From Marthasterias glacialis (taxonomy: Eukaryota; Echinodermata; Asteroidea; Forcipulatida; Asteriidae): a DNA stretch of 64,000 nt. Location of the stretch: assembly GCA_911728455.2 (NCBI GenBank), contig OU452229.1, positions 8,050,811 to 8,114,810 on the forward strand, in the 5' to 3' direction. The position numbers were made by a program, and so were the translations under genes. The stretch's first letter is position 1; each line of letters begins with the position of its first letter. This document shows positions 43,001-55,000 of this stretch, one piece after another. The notes beneath the pieces were generated by a model. The model ran no database searches and was not told where the DNA came from. It saw nothing but the letters and a program-made list of their open reading frames with translations.

Positions 43001-46000
43001 TCAACACCTGATGATATCACCATGACGTGGGTGTAATTTTGTGCGCTTTTTATTTTTGACATATCACTCCCCCCCCCCTGAATAACTTATCGATAAAACT
43101 TTCCATGTAATAAATAAAGTTATGATAAAATTAGGAAAAAACTGAGAAAATGAAGAAATAGGCCTTTGCTCATCCAGTTCAAAGTGTCAAATTGTGAAGT
43201 ATACTTTACTGCGAACCCAAACTGTGTTCGACTGCAATAACAAACCGAAGTTAGATCATTATTTTAAAGCGGAATAAATGTTTCGTTACTAAGCACAAAA
43301 ACAGACCTTGTGTCATGTGATGCACACATACAGAGTCACCAGGACAAAGATATTCCATTTTTTGCGTGGTTTGGGTTACCGTACTACTAAATGTAGCAGC
43401 TTGAACGAGTTTGAATGTATGTCTGTCAAAGATCACGATGACTGCCTTTTACTGCATGGGCTGAAGGTTTCAAAAGTGACGCAGAAATTAAGATCAGCTT
43501 TAAAAAAAAATGTTTCCAATATTTCCAAAAATGTTTACAATTGACAGTTTGCAAATCAAGCTTTTATTTATTCAAACCATATTCAATGAGTTTAATTTAT
43601 TAGAACAACACAATACAAGTTCTTCAAGGTGCCCAGAATTCAAGATTGTATGCTCTTTGAAAAGACTGATTCATTAAGCCCTGCCTACCTTAGCAACTGC
43701 CTAGCAACAGCACATGGTGTGACTTTCTTGCCACGATCGCAGCAGTGGTTCGGTTGTGAACACACATATTATCAGATACCCACACAGAAGTGGTTTTCGT
43801 GAACGGTATGGATTTAGTTTCGTAGCCCTTTGAGCAGTGCCTTGAGTTCGAAAAACAATGCAGAAAGGAACACTGTTAAACCACTTTTACACGACTGTAC
43901 AAGGACCACCAAAAAATGTATAAAATAAAACAAAAGTTAGTACAGTTGTGTGTCAGAATAATGGCGGCGTTTTTAAAAACTTTTCTAATGGAATTTTTAA
44001 CATGTCAGATTTTGTTGGGCTTTCAGTGGCGGGGCTTAATGGATCGGTCTATTGAAGAAAAAATTGAAAACTACGCACACAGTTGCACCAACAGACTATT
44101 GGTGACAGTACGTTTTAAAAAAATGAGTAATATTTTTGGGGGGTGAGCACAATTCCATTCAAATGGTCCAAACCTACATACAGTCCAAAGCTGCATATAG
44201 ATATAGACTCCTTTTTAAGCCCTATTAAAACAAATACAAAGCCATCTGGAAGACTTCAGCCAGGAGTGGCTAATTAGCCCTTTGCTAGGGGATTTGTTGT
44301 ACAATTCGTATGGGAATTCCTAGAGGGATAGTCGTCTTAGTAAAAGAATCAACCCAGAGTAACTTAACATTTTTCCATTGGCTAGGTCTCAATAGGGAAC
44401 TTTGTCTTTTTGAGATTTTTGACAAAATAATAGTACTTTTGTTTCAAACTATCATCACCAAGCCAATTTTACCAAATGTTGACTCCTAAGTGCCTACAGC
44501 AAATTACCCGTTTACCCAAAATTACATTACAACTAGCAGGATGCCGCACTTCACGCGCAGCACCTGCTAGATGGGAGTATTGTGTGCGTATGAAATGTTG
44601 GGACTTTAATTTGCATTCCCAACATTTCCTACACACACAATGCCAACCTAGCAGGTGCCGCACAAAGTGCGGCACCTGCTAGTTAGTATGATGTTTGTTG
44701 TTCCAACTTTTTCATTTGAAAATGTCCTATAGATGATCTGTAGTTGGGTCAGATTACCCATTTTGTTTATATTGCGTTGATACTTTGTGTTTCATATTGT
44801 TATGGACAAAGTTACTCCACTGTGTTTCATGTTGCTATGGACAAAGGTTGTCCAGAATGGCAAAGCAGCCCTGGGTATGGCCATCATTTGCGTTTGTTAG
44901 CAACTAAATCTGCTAGATCAACATTTTACAATGTACAATGTTAACTTTTAAATCCAATCCAGCTTAAAGCTGTGGCCAAAAGTCAAAATGCTTTTGTAAT
45001 AATATCAATACTTCTGAGTATGAAGTAATATGCTATGCCATAGCTGGATTAAAGGAAGGGAGGAACCATGCAAACTTATAACAAGTCAAGTCACATCGAC
45101 ATTTCGCAGATATAATTTGTTTCCAGCCAATTTAATTCAAGTCAAAATATCTAAAGTTCATAAGTTTGTTCACTAAAGTTTATCAAAGCATTTTAATATG
45201 ACAGGTTGGGTAAGGAGAGTTTATAAAAATGTATCAATCTACCATGTACCTCAAAGTCATCATCATAATTGTCCTCAGGGTTCTCACCATCTGACACAAG
45301 GTCCAAATCTTTTCCTTCCATCAACAACTGTAGTAAAACAAATAACAATGAGTTATGAAGCGTAAGGTACATTTACCTTATGTCCACATACACAGAAAAT
45401 AAGATTCATCAAAACAAAACTGTAAAAACTACTTTGTTTTTTAGAATATGTCTTGTATTTGCCTGTGTCATTATACTTTTAAAACTTGTTATAGTTTTAG
45501 TGAATACCTTTATCCAACCTGTAATCGGTGCTTGCGCTATTGATGTGAAATAAAATGTTACAAATACAAAAGTTAATAAATGAACATGGGGAGAAAGTAT
45601 GACATAGGATCTTTTAAGACTGTTTTGGGGTACAAGATGTCAGAGATAAAAGCATGCTATGAATCTGTATCGAGTCAATCTAATTATAAAACACCATTAT
45701 GAGGCTAGTTTTTATATGATGTCCCACTAGAAGAAAATACATTTTTTGTCATATGGTAATGAGTAGAGGTTATTTTAAACCAGTGAACACCAGAAGACGT
45801 GTATACATGCAAAACCTTCAAGAACCAGAAAACAGATGCCTGATAAAAACTCTTGTAAAAAAAAAAAAAAGGTTGTTTATGGGATGCCACTAACAGAAGT
45901 GTATACACGGCAGAACTATTTACTTTAGTTTGAGGACAACGGCAGGTAAAATGTTAACACACCCGGATTTTCCATTGTGTAGTGTGCACCGTGCATGCAC

Positions 46001-49000
46001 TTACAGTGTTACACTTCGTTCACCCTGTACAAAGAGGGACATAGGGTACAGGAATGCATGCTCGAAATCTCCCTTTTTCCAGGAATTATTCTGTAATCCC
46101 TAAGGCCAGACCTTTGTCCTTGTGTTGTACAAACAAGGATTACGAGAGATCGATAGGCTGCCATCATTGTTCACAAAAATTAAAAAAGAAAACAGAAATA
46201 AGTTATAAGTGAGGGGAGAGGTTGCCAGTACAAACACCCTCGGCCAAAAAGAACCTCAGCATTTGGCAAAAATTTGAGCAATATCAAATTAAAAAGTTAA
46301 AGTTTTAAAATATAAAATTGTCGGCACTTCTTCTTCTCAGGGATGCCAGTCAGGTTTTTGTCCAGAGCCTAAAAATCACACATAGACATCCTCATTCTAC
46401 ATGAAAAAGCCTGAACTTGGTCTATAATTGTACAAGGAAAAGCCTGAATTCAGGCTATTGCCTGAAAACTTGCATCCCTGTTTTCTTTAGGTGCCCATGT
46501 CCCCTCAGGACATCGGCGATCAGGGCTCTTCAGAGTTTCCTGTCTCATGTTGTTTTCAGCAACTCCTGCTCCTGTACGTGTTCTGTTTCACTTTCTGGTA
46601 CCCTGTCAACCATCCATTGACTTAGACTTTTCAAGTCGGTTAACCATTGCCTCCCCCTGCTTCTCTTCCCCCCGATGGGCCCTGTGATTGTTAAATTCCC
46701 ATAGGCACACAAAGACAAAAAACATGAAAGGATGGAAAAGGTTACCAGCACATACCCTCAACCAGAGCTCCTCAACAACAGTTTGGAGATTAAGTAAAAA
46801 ACAGGTGGAGAGAGTGATTTAGCCGATTGAACATCTAGAGGCAATCATTCAAGAGGCATGGGGCTGCAAAGGCAAAAGCCATTTCACCGTAGAACTTTGG
46901 TGAGGGACAGTGTGTGACTGCCAGGAGACCGTATAATGACTAGCGTAATTTACAGGCAGGGTTGTAGGGAGTGATAAGATCGGATATGTATTGAGGTGCA
47001 AGTTGGCATTGAGCTTTTAAGTCATAAGAAGGATTTTAAAGATTATCTTCTGCTTCATAGGAAGCTAGTGCAGCCACAGGAGAACAGGACCTATGCTCAT
47101 GAGGAGGTACACGGGCTACCAGTCGAGCTGCTGTGTTCTGTATACGCTGTAGTTTTTTAACATCAGAGTCAGGAATACCGAATAGCAGTGAATTATACAG
47201 ATCAAGTCTTGATATTACAAAAGTTTGAACAAGCTTTATTGTGTGGTCTTTGCCGACGTAGTCCCTAATTTTAGCAACACTTCAAAGGGCATTCACTCTT
47301 TTATCACATTTGAAAAAAATAAACATTGTGTTGTAGTCGGTAAATTAGTCAACAGAGCTAGTCACGTTATCTTGACATCTTACAGATTGAATTACATGAG
47401 TTATAAGTTTAATATGTAAAAAACTTAATTATATCTTCTGTACTACAAAGTGTAAGTGATGTTTGAAGCTTTGCATGGTGTGGGAAATAGGAAGAAACTA
47501 TTACTAGTAAGCTTGCGGGTACAACCATGTAAAATAACTCTTTTGTGAGATGTGTTGGCTCTGAAAAGAGCCGGTGTGGTCTCGACGTTTCGAACAGTAT
47601 ACTCTGATCGTCTTCAGGAGAATGCATTCTCCTGAAGACGATCAGAGTATACTGTTCGAAACGTCGAGACCACACCGGCTCTTTTCAGAGCCAACACATC
47701 TCACAAAAGAGTTATTTTACATGGTTGTACCCGCAAGCTTACTAGTAATAGTTTCTTCCTACAAAGTGTAAATTTACATTCTTTGAGTCAAATCGAATTA
47801 ACCAATGTAACGTGTTTACTTTATCCTTAACCCTAATTGAGCTTTCCTTCTGGTTCAAACAGGAAGTTAAAAAGCGAATAATTGGTAACCGTGATATAAG
47901 AATTTAATACACAATTTTAAATATTTTTTATATCACCTTGTTTTCCGTATGAAATGCTTTTTTTATTTATTTTTTCAGCCAAAACCCCTTGTGTTTGTCT
48001 GTATCAATACTTCTAGCTATTATTATTAATTATTATTTCACGATATCACACCAAGCAAAAGAAAGATCACATTTTCCGGTAACTCAAGTCGGGCTATGTC
48101 CCGTAGCCTTAGATCTCAAGGATCTTTCGCAGGATCCTAGCTGTTCCCCAAAGTGTTACCTTCTGCAGCAGATCTACCCTTACATATAAGCCTATTTGAT
48201 CAAGATGTTGAAGTCCCAGAGAATCTTGACCTTGTCGCTCTCTACAACTTTCTCTTCAACATTGTAATACCACTCGGCATGCACTTGGACACAATACTTC
48301 AGTGGATCACCTTAGCCAACTTGTCATGTCTTCCTTTGTACTCCGTCTGGGCCATCATACTGCATTTGCTGACAATATGAAATACAGTCTCTTCTGCCTT
48401 GTTACACATTCTACACAGGAGAGACGATTGCTTTCTCTATCCTCACCTTCATTACATTTGTCCTTTCAGACTGGTCTTGCACTGCAGTAATTAAGCCCTC
48501 AGTTTCCTTCTTGAGTTCTCCACTCTTTAACCAATTCCACGATTTGCAGCTCGCCACTTCTTCTGTACATTATTATTACTACTAGATATTTCTGGTAATG
48601 GAACAAAGGATGCCTCATCAATGAACTTAATCACTCTAGCCCTCAAGCCTGAGGAAACCTGTAGACAAGGGTGCTTGCTATGTGAACCAGAAACACCCGG
48701 GTAATTCCCCGGTAATTCCTATTCTTCCATGATAAGTGTTCTGGGTTCTTTTATGTGCACTACCAATCCTAGTACACGGAACCTACGGCTTCATGTCCCA
48801 TACAAAGGACAAAGCAAATATGGTAAAGTATCTTGCTCAAGGATTAGAACCCACACCAGAAGTTGAGTCCGGTGATCTAGACTGCTCAGCCACGACACTC
48901 CACAGTTGGTTTGGTAACAGAAAGTGTCTCCAATAAGGAAGAAAAACTTGTATAGGAACATAGCAGGAGAAAATTTATTCTTATTGTTCAGAGGGTGGTC

Positions 49001-52000
49001 TGTAAATGACAGTGAGGAAGAAGCTGGAAGAAGCAGACAATATATTCCGGTCCATGTGTTCGAATAAGTTAAAAACACAAATGTCATGAAGTTTTGTGTG
49101 TGGTGTGTGTGAACCTTTACGTACCAGTACTGCAACACCTGCAGTTTTGTGCAAGTTTGAAAAAACTTCAATGTATATGATTTATTCTTCTTAATGGAAT
49201 GGTTTAACCAGTTCCCACCAGTTCCTTCCATTTTTTCTCATCCAGACTGACGGAATTATTTTCTCGGAATTGCAGGAATCATTTTTCTTTGAGAGTACTA
49301 CTACACTGGGGGCAGGGGTTGGAACTTAAAGTAGAGTTGGTAAACCTCGGTCAGAAGTTGATTTAATTGCTTACCCTCATGATCAATTACTATGTGTTAT
49401 GAGTGCTTTGAAAGTTTATCCACTGGTAAGCACTAGTACTGAAGGACTTACATTCCTTCTCTCGTTAGGGTGACTACTGTCTTTATCATTACCCAGTTGC
49501 CACCAGGATTCTTGCTTCTTTTCCTGTCCCCCTGGCTGGATTCTTTTAGCGGAATTGCTGGAATATTTTCTCTTTTAGGGTACTGCTGGCACAAAGAAAC
49601 CCTGACTTGACAATGCCAAGAGTAGAAAGATCATCTTTATTGGATCAGCGATTTTGTTTCTCGACCGAGAAAATGTTAAATTCATGCACCAGGAATTGCA
49701 AAACATCGACCGTTACCTACGGCACAGGAGTGGTACTAAACATAGAACCATGGCTCAATTGCTGGCTCACTCTGACTTACTTCCATTGAGCTGAAATACA
49801 ATGATTGAACAATGGTGGAAGCCTATTGATGACTTGTAATCCTCTTCTTGGAACAAAAGGACAAAGGTCTGTAATCAGGGATTACACCCAAAAAACCTCT
49901 TAATAGCCAGAAAACGACCTTTTATTAACTTTGTGTAGCAATTGTGTGTGATCTGGGCACGCTCTGCAGTGGAAATGTCCAAGCGACATTTGCTCCAGTG
50001 TTCCAAAACTACATATTGCCGTCTTTACATGGCTGCCGATTCCAGGCAGGGGAAACATTTGCGTGTATTCACGTCAGCCAGCGTCTACTGGTTAAAACCC
50101 TCCGACGACCCACTGTACTTTTTTCTGCAGTCCGTTTAATTGTTATTTAATTTATTTTTTTATTTGTTATACATGTATTTACAATGTCAAACTCATTGTA
50201 TTCCTCAAGCAAGCGATTTAAAATAAGCCATTCCCTCATTAAAATCGTCCAGGCACTGGCCCAGAAAATCCATTAGAAAAGTCATGCCTCAGGGGAGTTG
50301 TAAATCAACCCCAGTGCTAAGTAATGGCCTCAAGGTGTTTACACAAGGCCACCACATGTTATGACTCACCGCTCCCTGATGGCTAGGCTTCAGAATCTAG
50401 GAATGGTGTAATTACTATCCTTGATGTATTGCCTGACATGTAGGATAGCTTTTTGACCAATCCAAAGTCTATATTGGGGTTGGGGATGGGGGGTTGGTTG
50501 TGAGAGGCGGGGCTTACCATAGGATTGTGCATTGTTTATTGGAGATAAGGTCAGATAAGGACAGGTTAACAACCTTTCATGATTGGGTGTCTAGATTTAC
50601 TACTATGGGCCTGATGATGATTTTATAGTGTTGGAAGACCCTCTAGAAGATAATTATATGTTCAAATAAACATTTTGAAAAAAATTCTGGAAAAGTTACA
50701 CAGACGCCCTACCGCAGTGCAGTTTGCAGTACGGTAAGCCATGCATACAATTTGAGCCCCCAGTGGAGTCGGAGTATTGGACACAGCAAAAAGCTCACTT
50801 AAATGTCCACAAAAATACCCTGAAGTGTAGATTTCAGGGCTCACTTATATAGGATCTACCCACTGATCTGTATTATACTGTGACCAAGGCTAAACTAATG
50901 CTACGTAATTTGAAAATGTGTTATTTGCAATAAAAAATGTTTATCACAAAGATAATCTGTCTTTAAAATCAATCGCAAAGTTGTGACAAATTTCAAGTTT
51001 AAAAATTTTTCAGGACTTCACGATGATAGCAAAGGGTTTTTGTTTTATGCATTTAAATTAAAATGCTTTTTTGTTTCTTCTTTAAGTCATTTTTGATGTT
51101 CCTATTGAGAGATTCGCCACAGCTCCTCAAGACACCTACATCATTCAAGATCCAAATTTTTATCTCGACTGTATCTTACTATAATTCATACAATGTTGTA
51201 TAATTTATGTATGTATGTATCCAGATCCATAAAAGATCTCTCATTTTTTTTATCTGAAGGCCGTAAAAGTTGCATAGAGAATAGATGATGACCCCGGACA
51301 TGTTATAACCTATAAATGAACGAACTCCGTTCAAAATTGACCAAGATAGGAGCAAAACAAAAAAGAAAAATTCATAGTTTCTCTGGGCTTTTTTCTCTGT
51401 TGTTATGGGCTGCGCATTGCTCCCTTGCAGTTGCACATGTATATAATAGATGTCTAACCGTTGAAACTGAGGATTTTAACAAAAGGGATCTGGGTGTTTT
51501 GACAATGTGTGGACGTCCTTGCTTTGGCTTCGTGTACGAAACCACTGGGGATTTTGATAAAAAACATTAACAAAAACAAGTCAAAAGAAAGAGAAGTCCT
51601 CAATTTACAAGCTGGACGTGTTTATGTTTAAATGTAACGACACACTGTCGGTCCTAAGATTGGTGAAGAGCTTTTAACCCTTTAGCACTCATACCGCTTG
51701 AAAGCGCCCCGCCTATTACTCTGCAAACCGCCCGCAACCGCCCTCGAAGTTTGACAAGTGGTAACTTGAGTTTTACATGCGCTATTGAAATGCATCAAAC
51801 AGCCGTATGTAGAGCGCGATCTCAGGCTTATGATGGTCTAAAAATAGTACATGGTCCCCATAAGAAAAAATGACATTGTCTACCCCCAATGGTTCAAAGG
51901 TCGCAAGTCCTATCGCCAAACCAATGCATGTACCCCCATGTGCAACACAGCGAGTGGTTGTTTCTGTGTGTGTGGACGAACCGTATTTTATGTACAGTGT

Positions 52001-55000
52001 ATTTCACGCGCAATGTACACAGTAATGGCAACCGCGTCTAAAACTAATGGGACCTTGTTTTTACACAGAATACCATAAGTTTGAAGTATTTTACAGACAG
52101 TTTTAGGTAAACATGCTCTTCTGTAGATAACATAGGCATTTAATCTTACTTCCAAAGGTATGTTGTAATTATTTTCAATCTTTTTCTTTACATTTTCTTT
52201 CTTTGAGATGACAGTACAGTTGAGCAAAATTGTGTGCAGAACTTTCCACTTAAACGTTTACAATAATCCTAATTTTAGTTTGATGTGTCTTATGTTTCCA
52301 ACCTTATTGCTTTGATTTGGTAAAGCAAACAAAACAACTGTGCAAACCATTCAAAAGGTAATTTCATCCTCTACACAATAAACTAAACTTGTAACACAAG
52401 AAAATAATCACAACGAAAGTTATCTAATGATTTCTATGCACAGTCATGAATCATCTTGTGAATTTCCGTGGCCCGTCAAGGAGTAAATGACGCGATGTTT
52501 AATTGTGCGCAATTACTAAAGGGTTAAAATAAATGGAAGGGGGTGGGAGGCCTAAGGTATACAATATATAATGTCATGATAATTTTCATGTCACTTTTAA
52601 AAAATGTATATTTTAATGCGTGTTTGATGCATGAAAATGTTACGCTGTATTACTCACCAACTTTCAATGTTAACACCATAAAACACAATATCGTTTGACA
52701 TAAAGATGATCTGATAAACATCACAACTTTGTTGTCACATGGTCAATGTGTATAGTAAATCATGATCAGATTGTCGATAGTGCATGATGAAGAGACCAGG
52801 GATGAACGATATTATGCCAACATAATATTTTTCAACTAACCGTCCAATTTAAAATTAATTCAACTAGTACATGTAGTGGGACTCCCGTCTAGCATGGGTT
52901 TCCCGCTAGTAACTAATAAATATAAATGTTCTAAGACTGGGTTAACAAAAATAAAATAACAAACACACACTTACATTGGACCAAAGAACACCAGTTGTTA
53001 AATTAATACATTTGACATTTGAAATTGGGCAGTCCCTTTCTCCCCATATGCATATGCATATATACAAAACCATATTCTTCAACAAAATAAAATTCTCCTT
53101 TAATTCTAATGTATATTATAGGTCCTTACCTGTATATCCTGTTCAGGCAGTTTCTCTTTCTCAACATGTCTTGGTACATCTTTCCTTTGTTTCTGTGTTT
53201 GTTTTTTGATTTGCTGGTGTGGTTCTTTGTGCTCATCAGGGTTGTTTTGCTTCACTTCTTTTGGTGTTCCTAGTCTGTCACTATTGATTTCTCCTTTTTC
53301 TTGATTTTTCTGTGATTACAAAATGTTTATAATTTGTACAAAATATAAAGCTATGACTCATGACTCACACTCAGCCTTAAAAACCAAATGACCCGAGACT
53401 CTGACTCATATTCAACCCAAGTGACTCAGACTCGAGCTAAGCAACTCAACTGTGCAACTCTGATAATTCAAGAACTTCAAATGCATAACTTTTTTACTAA
53501 ATTTTTAGCTTCATGTCACATTCAGCTGACAATAAGCCATTTGCAAGTTAGAGAGAATGATTTCTTGCAAAATGCCTTGTTCGGTCAAATGTAAATGCCG
53601 CTATGTCACATGGTTCGGGGCAAGCTTTTGCATTGCAACATCCAGATCAGTAATAACTAGAATCCTTGTGCCACACATTTCATTGAGAATTGTGAATGGG
53701 TGTTTGCCATCTCTTATGTAACTATACAAAAGCTTGTCCCTAACATGTGGCATAGCAACAATGGAATAGTCTGAGGAATTCAAATTGAGCATTCACCTGT
53801 GACCTAACAAGGCCTTGTAGCAGACAGACATCATTCAAATCTGGGTCGTAAATGGCTTATTAGGAGGTGGGTAAATGAGGAACAAAAGCTCAGAGCATTT
53901 AAAAATGAATAGTTCATGTGCAAATATTACAGTTGTAAGCTTGGACAATTTGATACATCGTACAAAAAACAAATTCTGAAGGCAATGTATTTTGTACATC
54001 AAGTGTTTAAAAAATGCAATCATTAACAAAATTTGTACTTATTTGTGTAGTATGCGCTCATTACACGCAAAGTCACACTTCTTTTTCTGTTATGATTTAT
54101 TAAGCAACATTTAAAACAATGTTCACTCTATTTAATTTTTTGTTTGTTACATTGCTTCCATTACATGTATGTCCATGTTCATATTTCTGATTATTGTTTT
54201 CATGTGTGAACTCAAATCAGGTCTGTGAAAATTCATCCACACCTGCACCTTTGTGCACGATCATTCTCATTAAAGGTAGGATTTAGATTTTGGTAGAGTA
54301 AAAATATTTCCGTCCTTTACTTTTCTATACACACCATATAAAAACTAACCATGTTAAAACAAAGAAAATCGGCACCTCTCGTGTGCATTCATATCACTAC
54401 CAGGCTTTTGTGATTTATGGAATCTCCAATGCTACATGTACTTCCTAAACTTTGACAGTATTCAAGACAGATGTCTCTGGAGGATTGGTACTGGTATCAG
54501 ATCATCATATATTTCCACTCCACCATCAAACTCACACTAGGACAGTCCACCCAGAAGGTGAATTTTCCGGGCACCATAGTCAAAGTCGACAATGGCTGCA
54601 TAGCTACTTGCCTTTACAAAACAAAAACCCACAACTGCATCTGTTCTGACACCCGAAAGCATGATAAACATCTTGCAAACCTACAACAGTCTTTTACAGC
54701 CATACAGTACAACCCCAGGAATGTGACAAATTGACAGGGTTAAACACATTCCCCATAATGATCTGTTACAGTACAAGCCTTGTGACCACACTGAAAGAAC
54801 ACCACTTGTGGTTACATACGGGAATCTTTCAGGTCCAATAAAGTGGCCACCAATCTTGGTTATGTGTCTGTTGGACGACCATCAGTGTTCCATTTGAAAA
54901 TGCTTAGGTTGAACAAATGCATTGAATGAGTGATGATTGATGGTTGGTCGCCCATCTCCTATTTTCTTTGGTGCGAGGAAGATCACCGGGGAAAATCCCG

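Larger units (their letters stand above)
47443..47771. mobile_element. Palindromic insertion with 13-bp target duplication
   Basis: CTACAAAGTGTAA occurs at 47443-47455 and 47759-47771, as expected of a target-site duplication. Between them lies a perfect palindrome, 47488-47761 (arms of 137 bp, axis between 47624 and 47625). Each arm carries a hammerhead-like motif and a GGCTCTGAAAAGAGCC tetraloop hairpin. The arrangement looks like two element ends joined head to head. Penelope-like origin is inferred. Confidence 0.8.
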
